DNA of 64,000 nucleotides from an uncultured Thermoguttaceae bacterium (GTDB lineage Bacteria; Planctomycetota; Planctomycetia; Pirellulales; Thermoguttaceae), in contig CALFBP010000007.1 of the NCBI GenBank assembly GCA_937951625.1, positions 1-64,000 on the forward strand, read 5' to 3'. Shown here piece after piece: positions 19,788-28,112 of this stretch; position 1 is the first letter of the stretch; every line of letters starts with the position of its first letter. The position numbers were made by a program, and so were the translations under genes. A model generated the notes under the pieces. The model saw only the letters and a list, made by a program, of their open reading frames with translations. It was not told the DNA's origin and searched no databases.

Positions 19788-21536
19788 CTAAGGATTCAGC
19801 GTCATTACTAGCTTGGCCTGGAGCTGGTCGTGTTGCTGCCCTAAGGTGAAGGTCGCCTTGCCCAACAACTTCACCGCGCCCAACAGCAGGTCGATATTGT
19901 TTTCCGCCTCGCCTTGGCTGATACCTTTTTCTAAAACGTTTTGCCGCACCAAAGCGTGGCGGTTGGCCCCGAGGATCGACGCCAAGTGCGTGGCGTTGAC
20001 TTCGACCAGGCTGTCCGTCTCGTGCAGGGCCTTGGGCAGGGCCGCCATCTCTTTCTTGAGGGTGTCGATGAGGTCGCGGGTCAGGCTTTCCGCCGAACTG
20101 ATGACCACGTTGTCGCCCAGGCAAGCCAGACTGGGGCGGAAGTTGTAGCGTAGCGGCAAGGGGCCTTTCTCCGCATCCCGAGGTTTGCCCAAGTAGGCCA
20201 CCGTGTAGCGAACCTCGTTGTAGGTCGGCCGATCCAAGATGAAGCCCGGCGCCCCCTTCTGGCCGCTAGTGAAGCTGACCAAACCGACCGCCTTCTGGAA
20301 CGCCTCTTCCATAAGCTCGGCCGCTTCGTTCGGCCGCCAGACCTTCAACACCAAGGCGAAGGCAGGAAGCTGGACCTGCGGGACGCCGATTGCGGGATCG
20401 AACTTCTGTTCGGCAACGACGAAGCGGATTTCAGGCCGAAACTGCGAGAGCACCTCATCGGTCAAATCCCGGCCACTGAAAAAAATGCCCATCATGTTCT
20501 CGAAGAAGATCAGCCCCGAAGTGCGTTCCGGGAACAGCTTGTCTTTTGCCGCGTAAAAACCGTGCAGATCGCGGTACAAGCTCATGCCCGCGATCCGTCG
20601 GGGCACGGCCAGGTTGGGCAGGGCGCCTGCATCGGGCTTTTCGGACCGGGCAAATGCCGCCAGTTCCGAGTTCTTGGACACCTTGCCATCCAAGGTGGTC
20701 TGAAGCGAAAGCGTCTGCTCATCGATTTTCAAGGCCAGGGCCATCCAGTTCGACTGGCGCAAGGCATCGATCACTCCGGCAAGCAGCAGCGCGGCGACGG
20801 GATTCGTATTCTTTTCCAGGCCCGCTTGCACGCCTGGCAGTTGCTTGACGATCCCCAGATTCACGTAAGCCCTGGCCGCCGCCTCCTCGCCCGCCGCCTT
20901 CTTCGCGGCCTGATACGCAGGCAGGGCCAGCAGGCTTTGGCCTTCTGATCCGGACTTCGTGTCCAGGACCGCCTTCAGCCCTTCCGGCTTGCTGGCCGCA
21001 ATGAACCTCCCGCCCAGCACGGTATGGACTTGGCCATCGGCGAGTTCCCAGCACGTGGCGCCCTGATACTCAGTCGATTTGACCTGATTCGCCGTGTCTA
21101 GTTTCGCCAAGCCAATCAACAACCCGTGGAGCTGGTCCAGCAGCTTGGCGTCCTCGGCGTCGATGATCAGCAGGACCACCCCTTTGGAAGTGATGGCCGC
21201 CGTTACCCCACCACCAGTCAACTTTTTGAGCGCAGTCTGCCAGTCCGTGCCAAGTTGCGTCTCCAGGAAATGAACGCCTGCTTGAAACTTGAGAAAATTG
21301 GGCTGAAGCGCCGCCTGCTTAAACAACGGATGGTGCGTTACAGTCTCGGTGAGCTTCGACTCCAGGGCCAAATGCAACACGTCCTTGGGGCGGGTGATTT
21401 CCAGGATCGCCACCGTATCACGCGGAATCCATCGCGCGGTAGGAGGGTTTCCGTTAGCCAAAATTGCACGGGCATCGATCCCGCACACGGCTACCAAGGC
21501 AATTCCAATCGTGATGCTCGTGATTCTGCTAAGCAT
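19788..21536 (-). CDS. Exported protein of unknown function
   Basis: The 582-residue product has a signal peptide (ITSITIGIALVAVCGIDARA) and no other membrane segment. Features include ARWIPRDTVAILEITRPKDVL after the signal and repeated alpha/beta segments such as DAEDAKLLDQLHGLLIGLAKL, as in large planctomycete exported proteins related to DUF3352-type sequences. The start is placed at the ATG at 21536, with GGGAG seven bases upstream; an in-frame TTG lies 11 codons earlier. The gene ends 74 bases before DUF1800 on the same strand, suggesting a three-gene unit. No catalytic motif is recognised. Confidence 0.8.
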   Translation of the reverse strand: MLSRITSITIGIALVAVCGIDARAILANGNPPTARWIPRDTVAILEITRPKDVLHLALESKLTETVTHHPLFKQAALQPNFLKFQAGVHFLETQLGTDWQTALKKLTGGGVTAAITSKGVVLLIIDAEDAKLLDQLHGLLIGLAKLDTANQVKSTEYQGATCWELADGQVHTVLGGRFIAASKPEGLKAVLDTKSGSEGQSLLALPAYQAAKKAAGEEAAARAYVNLGIVKQLPGVQAGLEKNTNPVAALLLAGVIDALRQSNWMALALKIDEQTLSLQTTLDGKVSKNSELAAFARSEKPDAGALPNLAVPRRIAGMSLYRDLHGFYAAKDKLFPERTSGLIFFENMMGIFFSGRDLTDEVLSQFRPEIRFVVAEQKFDPAIGVPQVQLPAFALVLKVWRPNEAAELMEEAFQKAVGLVSFTSGQKGAPGFILDRPTYNEVRYTVAYLGKPRDAEKGPLPLRYNFRPSLACLGDNVVISSAESLTRDLIDTLKKEMAALPKALHETDSLVEVNATHLASILGANRHALVRQNVLEKGISQGEAENNIDLLLGAVKLLGKATFTLGQQHDQLQAKLVMTLNP

Positions 21537-22043
21537 GACCAATCTCCCGACAAGGCCGAGGTTTTTCAATGTTGCCAGTAAAAGTCACGCGCGGCGGTTT
21601 TTCTGAAAATTCATGACTTAACGCGAAACGATGGCCCAGGGTTCGATCTCAAATTCAACGACGACGCCTGATGATGGATCAACCCCAACCGAGCAGCCCC
21701 AATTGCTTTTAAAACCCAGCTTTCCAGCTGGCCACTTCCCCGTTCTCGAGAGGGGCCAGGAACGCTGTGGGGAATTTTATCCATTCGCCTTCAGGTTTTG
21801 CATCAAAGTCGGAGGATTCGGCCTTCGTCGTACGAATCCCCCTCCCTCAACGTATTCGCCGACGAAAAGACAATCTTGGGCCCCGCCTCAAAAAACCACT
21901 TAAACCATCCGCGAAGAGGAAAGTCTGTTGACGGCGAACCTGAGCCCGTTTTAGCGTTCCATGCATTCGAAATTCGTCACTAAACACTTACGAAGAGGCG
22001 GCTACCTTTTTTAGGGGGTTGGGAATCAGCCGCAAGGTTGCAG
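21537..22043. other. Intergenic stretch between divergent genes
   Basis: About 500 bases separate the start of the exported-protein gene from the cimA promoter. No open frame here shows similarity. A run near 21915 resembles the conserved 5' motif of RNase P RNA by a few bases, but the rest of that RNA is absent. Confidence 0.5.
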
Positions 22044-22072
22044 TTGACAAGCTCGACAAAGGGGCGTATGGT
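22044..22072 (+). promoter_or_regulatory. Predicted cimA promoter
   Basis: A perfect -35 TTGACA (22044-22049), a 17-base spacer and TATGGT (22067-22072). Transcription would start near 22079, leaving a leader of about 226 bases before the cimA start codon. Confidence 0.65.
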
Positions 22073-22124
22073 TTAGGGTCGATGACCCAGAGGGCGAATG
22101 CATTCCCTGGGCAAAGGCTTGGCG

Positions 22125-22208
22125 ATGCTCGAGTTTCCTCGAAAGTCGATGATCGGCGGTGATCTCGGCGCGAAGGGCGCCGGGATTGGCGGGCTGATTA
22201 TTGGCTGA
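22125..22208 (+). CDS. Putative leader peptide of the cimA attenuator
   Basis: An ATG with AAAGG seven bases upstream opens a 27-codon frame within the cimA leader. The peptide is rich in Ile and Leu (four Ile, three Leu) and ends Gly-Ile-Gly-Gly-Leu-Ile-Ile-Gly-stop, with the adjacent ATT-ATT codons at 22197-22202. The stop codon falls immediately before the first arm of the antiterminator hairpin. This is the arrangement of leader peptides in classical amino-acid attenuators. A second in-frame ATG at 22149 would give a 19-residue version. Isoleucine is the end product of the citramalate route, so Ile codons are the expected control codons. Confidence 0.55.
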   Translation: MLEFPRKSMIGGDLGAKGAGIGGLIIG

Positions 22209-22262
22209 GGGCCTCGAGGGCATCGACTGGCCGTGCGACCGAACTAGTCAGCCCTGAGGCCC
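22209..22262 (+). promoter_or_regulatory. Putative antiterminator hairpin in the cimA leader
   Basis: GGGCCTC-GA-GGGC (22209-22221) can pair with GCCC-T-GAGGCCC (22251-22262). The stem can extend inwards through GACT (22225-22228) with AGTC (22246-22249). Its 3' arm is the same sequence used as the 5' arm of the terminator hairpin, so the two structures exclude each other. A ribosome at the leader-peptide stop codon would cover the 5' arm and favour the terminator. Confidence 0.5.
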
Positions 22263-22292
22263 AACGCGGCAGCAGGGTTTTTTTGTTTTTTT
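22252..22292 (+). terminator. Putative intrinsic terminator (attenuator) before cimA
   Basis: CCCTG (22252-22256) pairs with CAGGG (22273-22277) and GCC (22259-22261) with GGC (22268-22270), with a symmetric AG/AG internal loop and a six-base loop. A T7 run (22278-22284) follows at once, then G and another T7. The cimA ribosome-binding GAGG starts three bases after the T-tract, so termination here would shut off the gene completely. Confidence 0.6.
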
Positions 22293-22304
22293 GCGAGGCT
22301 CATC

Positions 22305-23921
22305 GTGCGGCGCATCGAAATCTACGACACCACGCTCCGCGACGGAGCACAAGGCGAAGGGATCAGTTTCTCGCTTCAGGACAAGCTCTTGCTTACCCAA
22401 CGGCTCGACAGCCTAGGCTTCGATTACGTCGAAGGCGGCTATCCGGCGTCGAACCCCAAGGACAGCGAGTATTTCCAGCGCGTCCGGGAATTGGACCTTC
22501 AGCACGCCCGAGTCTGCGCGTTCGGCATGACGCGGCGCAAAGGTACCGCCGTGGAACAAGATAGCGGCGTTTCAGCTTTGTTGGCCGCCAACACGGGAAT
22601 CGTGACTATCGTGGGCAAGGCCTCGGCGTTCCAAGCCGTCGAGGTGATTCGCACAACGCGGGAGGAAAATCTGGAGATGATTGCCGAGACGATCGCCCAC
22701 GTTCACGCGGCAGGCCGCGAGGTGATCTTCGATGCCGAGCATTTCTTCGACGGGTGGAAGGCCGAACCCTCCTACACGCTGCAAACCATTCGTACCGCGG
22801 CCGAGGCCGGTGCCCGCACGATCGTCCTTTGCGACACCAACGGCGGCAGCATGACCGAGGAAATCGCCGCCGGTACTCGAGCCGCCATCGAGGCCTTGCG
22901 GTCCAACGTGCCGGTGGGCATCCACTGCCACAACGATTGCGGCCTGGCCGTGGCCAATTCCCTGGCGGCGGTCGATGCCGGTGCGGATCACGTCCAAGGC
23001 ACGATCAACGGTTTTGGTGAGCGGTGCGGCAATGCCGATCTGCTCGTAGTAATTGCCAACCTGGCGCTCAAGAAGAAAGGCTACCGCGTGCTCTCGCCTG
23101 ACGCGCTGGGCTATCTGACCGAACTCTCACGATACGTTTATGAAATGGTCAACATGAATTTTCCCTCCCGGCAGCCGTATGTCGGATTAAGCGCCTTCGC
23201 GCACAAGGGCGGGATGCACGTCAGCGGATTGGCCCGAACCACGGCCAGCTACGAACACATCGATCCGGCCTTGGTCGGGAACGAACGCAGGATTTTGGTC
23301 AGCGAGCTGTCGGGCCGCTCGAACATCGTCGCCTTGACCACCAAACACAACATTCAAAACGATCCTAAGCTCATGGATCGGATTCTGGCCAAAGTGGTAT
23401 CGAAGGAGCACGCGGGCTATCAATTCGAAGGCGCTCAGGGATCGTTCGACCTGCTGGTGAAGGAATGCGCCGGCACGTTCCGACCTCACTTCGAGCGACT
23501 CAGCTACCGCGTCAACATCGAGACCGAATCGGACGGCCGGATCACCTGCGAGGCCACCGTGAAGATCCGCCTGGGAGACGTGATTCGCCATGAGGTGGCC
23601 GAAGGCGACGGGCCGGTCAACGCCCTCGATGCCGCCCTGCGCAAGGCCCTCAACGGTTTCTTTCCCAACCTGCGGCAAATGCAACTGGTGGACTACAAGG
23701 TCCGCGTCATCAACTCCCAGGCGGGCACGGCGGCGGGGGTCCGCGTGGTGATCGAAAGCCGCGACAGTGGCGATGTTTGGGCCACCGTGGGCGTCAGCGA
23801 AAACATTATCGAGGCAAGCTGGCTCGCCTTGGTCGATAGCTACGAGTACAAGCTCTGCAAAGACGAAGAACAGGCCGCCAGGCTCGCCCCCTCAGTCCAA
23901 CAGGACCTTCAAACTGCATAA
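22305..23921 (+). CDS. cimA: (R)-citramalate synthase
   Basis: The 538-residue enzyme condenses pyruvate and acetyl-CoA to (R)-citramalate, the first step of the threonine-independent route to isoleucine. The HMGL-like TIM barrel (about 1-280) opens with the signature IEIYDTTLRDGAQGEGISF and contains GIHCHNDCGLAVANSLAAV with the metal-binding HxH-type residues. The C-terminal LeuA allosteric domain (about 400-535) contains YKVRVINSQAGTAAGVRVVIE. Length and the sequence after DTTLRDG fit the CimA/LeuA-paralogue group rather than LeuA itself. The start is a GTG with GAGG six bases upstream. It stands alone behind the leader described separately. Confidence 0.92.
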   Translation: MRRIEIYDTTLRDGAQGEGISFSLQDKLLLTQRLDSLGFDYVEGGYPASNPKDSEYFQRVRELDLQHARVCAFGMTRRKGTAVEQDSGVSALLAANTGIVTIVGKASAFQAVEVIRTTREENLEMIAETIAHVHAAGREVIFDAEHFFDGWKAEPSYTLQTIRTAAEAGARTIVLCDTNGGSMTEEIAAGTRAAIEALRSNVPVGIHCHNDCGLAVANSLAAVDAGADHVQGTINGFGERCGNADLLVVIANLALKKKGYRVLSPDALGYLTELSRYVYEMVNMNFPSRQPYVGLSAFAHKGGMHVSGLARTTASYEHIDPALVGNERRILVSELSGRSNIVALTTKHNIQNDPKLMDRILAKVVSKEHAGYQFEGAQGSFDLLVKECAGTFRPHFERLSYRVNIETESDGRITCEATVKIRLGDVIRHEVAEGDGPVNALDAALRKALNGFFPNLRQMQLVDYKVRVINSQAGTAAGVRVVIESRDSGDVWATVGVSENIIEASWLALVDSYEYKLCKDEEQAARLAPSVQQDLQTA

Positions 23922-24034
23922 AGGCCTGTGGGGGGCCTGACGCTTCACGACGGGAGGCGGATGGTCAGCCACGATTTCCTCTCAAGCCCCCGGCTTAGTG
24001 CCGCCCCCCGCCGCAACCAAACGGGCTCAGGGCC

Positions 24035-24179
24035 TATCCCAGAACCTCCCCTCTCTTGCTCGCGGGAGAGGGGTTGGGGCTGAGGGCAAGTGCAAGGCAG
24101 GCGTTTTTTCCCGTCGTTCGTAGCGACCTGAGGCCCTCACCCTGACCCTCTCCCAGGGTGAGAGGGGACTTTTGGGATA
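24035..24179. repeat. Dispersed 145-bp palindromic repeat, copy B
   Basis: Second copy of the element described at 3451, lying between the cimA stop and the 3' end of the next gene. It has the same TATCCCA...GGGATA ends and the same core, with scattered substitutions (for example the central part differs from copies A and C), so the copies have diverged since they spread. Confidence 0.85.
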
Positions 24180-24299
24180 GGCTTTTAAACGGACCACGTT
24201 CCGTCGTGGCCGGAAATGGGCAAAAACGCGCGGACGCGACGGCCCGCGCCCTCCAACGCCCGATCGGCTCGGCCTTGGCTCCTTGGCCACCGTGGGCAT

Positions 24300-24554
24300 C
24301 TACAGCGGTGGATTGCGGGCGAAGTCGAACCCCGCCTCTTTCAACGCCGCCTCCACCTCTTTGCGACTTGGCAGCTTGTCCTCGTGGTACACAATGCCCC
24401 AGAAAACGCAATACGTGCCTTGGACGTGCAGGCCCGTCGCCACCGGAGCCACCGTGAGTTTCGGATTGAGTCGCGCCATGAGATGCCGGATGGGATAGAA
24501 CTCGTTTTCGTCGCGAACGGAAAAGGCCTTTGGCAATTCCACTTGAACTCTCAT
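24300..24554 (-). CDS. Small hypothetical protein
   Basis: The 84-residue soluble product starts MRVQVELPKAFSVRDE and contains HLMARLNPKLTVAPVATG. The ATG at 24554 has GGAGGAG nine bases upstream, strong support for the start and for the gene being real; the open frame extends ten codons further upstream without a better site. The C-terminal half (SRKEVEAALKEAGFDF) is probably a helix. I do not recognise the family. Confidence 0.72.
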   Translation of the reverse strand: MRVQVELPKAFSVRDENEFYPIRHLMARLNPKLTVAPVATGLHVQGTYCVFWGIVYHEDKLPSRKEVEAALKEAGFDFARNPPL

Positions 24555-24772
24555 CGCTGCCCTCCTCCACGCGAAGTATAGCAAGCCGACGATTTGGGCA
24601 ACAGCAAGCCGCAGGGCGATCCCGCCTCGCGGCGGTTCATGCCCAGTCGGAGGCGGCTTGAGTCGAGCAGCCGCCTTGAAGCTTGTTGGTCCAGCGGCTA
24701 GGCTGTGTGCCAGAGGGAGTCCGCCATACGAGACCCACTGGCTGGTTGTGCCTCAAACAAGGAAACACGAAT

Positions 24773-27088
24773 ATGAGATGCTGTTGGCGACGTGGAACAG
24801 GATGCGGATGGCTGCTTTGGGCGCTGGCGGGCAGCCTTGCCGCGGCTGCTTGGGGCGTTGAAGCGGCGGCCGCGGCGGCCGACGGCCAGCCGCTGGAGGG
24901 AACGGCGAAACTCGACTGGTCGGGCGATATCGCCTCGCGCCTGGTCGATTCGGTCGACCGGTTCTTGCTCCACGAGATCGAAAAATCGGTCGAACTCCGC
25001 GCTCGATATTGGCATCGCGATTTTTCTGCGGCGGAGAAGTATCAAGCCTCGATCGAGCCAAATCGAAAACGTCTGGCCCACGTCCTCGGCGTTCGCGATC
25101 CGCGACCCGTCGAGGTGCGTTTCACGTGGGTGACCACCTTGGACGCCCTGACCGACGTGCAAGCAAAGGAGGGATTCCGCGCGGTTGCCGTGCGCTGGCC
25201 AGCCTTCCACGATGTCCACGGCGAGGGGATTCTTTTGTTGCCGCCGGAAGGCAAGCCGCGGGCGTTGGTTGTAGCGATTCCTGATGCCGATCAATGGCCC
25301 GAGACCCTAGCCGGACTGAGCGACGCACCAGCCGAGGCAGCCTTCGCCCGGCGTTTGGCCGACAGCGGCTGCATGGTCGTCGTCCCTGCGCTCATCAATC
25401 GCGCGGTAACCCATCGCAAACTCTCCAACCGTGAATTCCTCTATCGCGCGGCCTTCGAGATGGGCCGGCATATCATCGGCTATGAGGTGCAAAAGGTGCT
25501 GGCCGCCGTGGCGGCATTGCGGGCCGCCGGGGGACACGATGCCCGCGTCGGTGTCATCGGTTGGGGCGAAGGCGGTCTGCTGGCGCTTTATGCAGCGGCC
25601 GTGGAAACGCAAATCGACGCCGTCTGCGTCAGCGGCTACTTCGATTCGCGGCAGAACCTTTGGCAGGAACCCCTCTACCGCAACGTGTTCGGCTTGCTGG
25701 AGCAATTTGGCGACGCGGAAATAGCGTCGATGATCGCCCCGCGGCCTCTGTTCGTGGAAGCCGCCAAGGGACCGGAAGTAGTGGTACCACCGGGCACAGG
25801 TGGCGGGCCAGGGAGGCTCACGACACCAAAGCTGGAGGATGTGCAACGCGAGGTCCAACGGGCCCGAAGCCTCCTTCAAGGGCTCACTCCTCCTCCGCGG
25901 ATCGAGCTGATCGTCAGCGGCGATGGGTCGGGCCCGCCCGGAACCGAAAAGGCCCTCAGCGCCTTTCTCGACGCCCTGATCCCTGACACAAAACTCGCCC
26001 CCCAAGGCCCCCCGCCGAAACTCGCCCCCTGCCCCGACACTCCCGAGTCGCGGCACCAGCGGCAAATGCACGAACTCGATCGCCACACGCAATGGCTCCT
26101 CTCCGAAAGCCCTTACGTCCGGCAGGAATTCATGAAGAAGCTCGACACCAGCTCGCTGGAAACATTCCAGAAAACGGCCGAGTGGTACCGCGACTTTTTC
26201 TATAACGAGGTCATCGGCCGGTTCGACATCAAGCCGCTGCCTTTCAATCCTCGCAGCCGTAAGGCATACGACATGCCGAAGTGGTTGGGTTACGAAGTCG
26301 TGCTGGACGTGTTTCCCGACGTGTTTGCTTATGGCATTTTGTTGGTGCCCAAGGACATCCCTGCGGGCGAGCGACGGCCGGTGGTGGTGTGCCAGCACGG
26401 TCTGGAGGGACGGCCCCAGGAGGTCGTCTCTGGCGACCATCCCGCCTACCACGACTTCGCGGCGAAGCTGGCCGAACAGGGCTTTGTGGTCTTCGCCCCG
26501 CAAAACCTCTACATCTTCCAAGACCGTTTCCGCACCTTGCAGCGCAAGGCCAATCCCCTCAAAAAAACCTTGTTTTCCATCATCGTTCCACAACATCAGC
26601 AGATCGTCGATTGGCTTGGCACGCTGCCCTTTGTGGATCCCAAGCGGATCGGATTCTACGGCCTTTCCTATGGCGGCAAGACGGCCATGCGCGTGCCGGC
26701 GTTGGTGAAGAACTACTGCCTGTCGATCTGCTCGGCCGACTTCAATGACTGGATCTGGAAGAACGCCTCGACCCGCGCGCCGTACAGCTACGTCTGGACT
26801 GGTGAGTACGAGATCTTCGAGTTCGACCTGGGCAACACCTTCAACTACGCGGAGATGGCGGCCCTGATCGCCCCGAGGCCGTTCATGGTCGAGCGGGGAC
26901 ACTTCGACGGCGTGGCCCCGGACGAGGCCGTGGCCTACGAATACGCCAAAGTCCGCCACCTTTACGCCGCGAAACTCGGGATTGGCGACCGGACCGAGAT
27001 CGAGTGGTTCGTCGGTCCCCACACCATTCACGGCCAGGGAACTTTCACGTTCCTGCGAAAACACCTCAACTGGAACCCGAAACCCTAG
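24773..27088 (+). CDS. Exported double alpha/beta-hydrolase protein
   Basis: The 771-residue product has a signal peptide (LLWALAGSLAAAAWGVEAAA) and two alpha/beta-hydrolase domains. The C-terminal one (about 490-765) has the nucleophile elbow GLSYGG (Ser632), an acid region in FDGVAPDEA and a His in GPHTIHGQG, so it looks catalytically competent, like acetylxylan esterases or dienelactone-hydrolase relatives. The N-terminal one (about 110-390) has GWGEGG at the elbow (from residue 263), where Ser is replaced by Gly, so it is probably inactive. The start is the ATG at 24773 with AAGGAAA upstream; the open frame begins 30 codons earlier. The substrate is probably an acylated polysaccharide. 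Confidence 0.85.
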   Translation: MRCCWRRGTGCGWLLWALAGSLAAAAWGVEAAAAAADGQPLEGTAKLDWSGDIASRLVDSVDRFLLHEIEKSVELRARYWHRDFSAAEKYQASIEPNRKRLAHVLGVRDPRPVEVRFTWVTTLDALTDVQAKEGFRAVAVRWPAFHDVHGEGILLLPPEGKPRALVVAIPDADQWPETLAGLSDAPAEAAFARRLADSGCMVVVPALINRAVTHRKLSNREFLYRAAFEMGRHIIGYEVQKVLAAVAALRAAGGHDARVGVIGWGEGGLLALYAAAVETQIDAVCVSGYFDSRQNLWQEPLYRNVFGLLEQFGDAEIASMIAPRPLFVEAAKGPEVVVPPGTGGGPGRLTTPKLEDVQREVQRARSLLQGLTPPPRIELIVSGDGSGPPGTEKALSAFLDALIPDTKLAPQGPPPKLAPCPDTPESRHQRQMHELDRHTQWLLSESPYVRQEFMKKLDTSSLETFQKTAEWYRDFFYNEVIGRFDIKPLPFNPRSRKAYDMPKWLGYEVVLDVFPDVFAYGILLVPKDIPAGERRPVVVCQHGLEGRPQEVVSGDHPAYHDFAAKLAEQGFVVFAPQNLYIFQDRFRTLQRKANPLKKTLFSIIVPQHQQIVDWLGTLPFVDPKRIGFYGLSYGGKTAMRVPALVKNYCLSICSADFNDWIWKNASTRAPYSYVWTGEYEIFEFDLGNTFNYAEMAALIAPRPFMVERGHFDGVAPDEAVAYEYAKVRHLYAAKLGIGDRTEIEWFVGPHTIHGQGTFTFLRKHLNWNPKP

Positions 27089-27143
27089 CAACCAGCGTTA
27101 CTTGGCGTCAAACGACGGTTGAACCATCCGAGGAGCACGATTC

Positions 27144-27248
27144 ATGAATGCGAAGCGGCGAACGGGGGCGAGTCTGTGGCTTGTCGCGTTGTTGGCGGCT
27201 TGGAGCGCGCGGGATGTCGTGGCCGAGTCGGCCGGCCCGCTGGCCTGA
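27144..27248 (+). pseudogene. Signal-peptide stub of a lost gene
   Basis: An ATG with GAGGAG upstream opens a 34-codon frame, MNAKRRTGASLWLVALLAAW followed by SARDVVAES, then a stop at 27246. This is a complete start signal and signal peptide with no mature protein. It lies 55 bases after the hydrolase gene, so the rest of a second exported-protein gene was probably deleted or lost by frameshift. The following sequence shows no continuation that I recognise. Confidence 0.45.
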
Positions 27249-28049
27249 GACACCCTTCGGGCGGGTACTGCCGGAGTGGGGTCCGTTTTGGCTCCACAGC
27301 CGGCTCAGGTCCGCAGAGTCTGGAGTCGTGGGGAACACCACGGTTGAAAGTTCTGTCGACAGTCAACGCGATTTCCCCTGGGCTGATGTCGTTACGTATT
27401 TTGGCTCCGAAAGTCCCCCGCCATTCACATTCCTAGACATGCCAGCAGTGGCCCCCGCGCCTTTCGTCGTACGATGCAGGGGATTGTTTCGCCGCCATTT
27501 AAGCCTTTGAGTCAGCCGTTGTAAGAAGCCCCGACCGATAGCCATGCAAGTTAAAACCAGTCGCGACCACCCACGCAAAAAACAAGCCAAGCCCCCAGGC
27601 ACACCGACGATCGTGAACGCAACCCGATCGCAAATCAACCTAGCCCGACAACTCAAAATCGTCCAACGAAGGTGAACGGCGTCGAGCGGCACCCGTGCCA
27701 TGGCACCCAGCTTTCGATCGAGTGGGTTTCCTGGTGGATGGAGCGGACGGGGACAGATTCAGATGGGCTTAGTCCCCGATTAATCGTAAGCACCGATGCG
27801 ATTCTCGTCGACATCGCTCCATGAGCTCCGCGATCTACCGAGTCGCATCTTTGGGAGCATAAAGGGGTCAGAACGCTTTTTACGGCCAACTCTAGAAGCC
27901 TGGCGAATTGCGTGGAGGGAGCGAAGGCACTCCTGTCGCGCGGAGCGTGCTCGCGACCGTTGTGATCAAGCCAGCCGCCAAGCCTGCCTACGGTTCTGAC
28001 CAACAGCAAAAAGCAAGAACACTGGGGCGTGGGAAAATCGTCCTCGCTG
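27249..28049. other. Non-coding, repeat-littered stretch
   Basis: About 800 bases without a recognisable gene. It contains a half-copy of the CCAGCAGTG hairpin sequence (27442-27450) and one arm of the AAAGGGGTCAGAAC repeat (27861-27874). Open frames on both strands have no family similarity. It looks like degraded accessory DNA. Confidence 0.55.
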
Positions 28050-28077
28050 TTGACTTTCAATTGCAGATGCATACAAT
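28050..28077 (+). promoter_or_regulatory. Predicted promoter of the flavoprotein/FeoB-like cassette
   Basis: TTGACT (28050-28055), a 16-base spacer and TACAAT (28072-28077), 35 bases before the ATG of the flavoprotein gene. I could not find a clear Fur- or Zur-type palindrome around it. Confidence 0.5.
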
Positions 28078-28112
28078 GTGTGCGATTTCGATCAAGACGA
28101 GAGCCAAAGAGT

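Noticed and set aside
21908-21940. GAGGAAAGTC resembling the start of RNase P RNA
   Set aside because: Only about ten bases match; the rest of the conserved core and the ACAGAA-type 3' motif are missing.
25307-27091. 594-codon minus-strand frame opposite the double hydrolase
   Set aside because: Shadow of a gene with signal peptide and clear hydrolase motifs on the plus strand.
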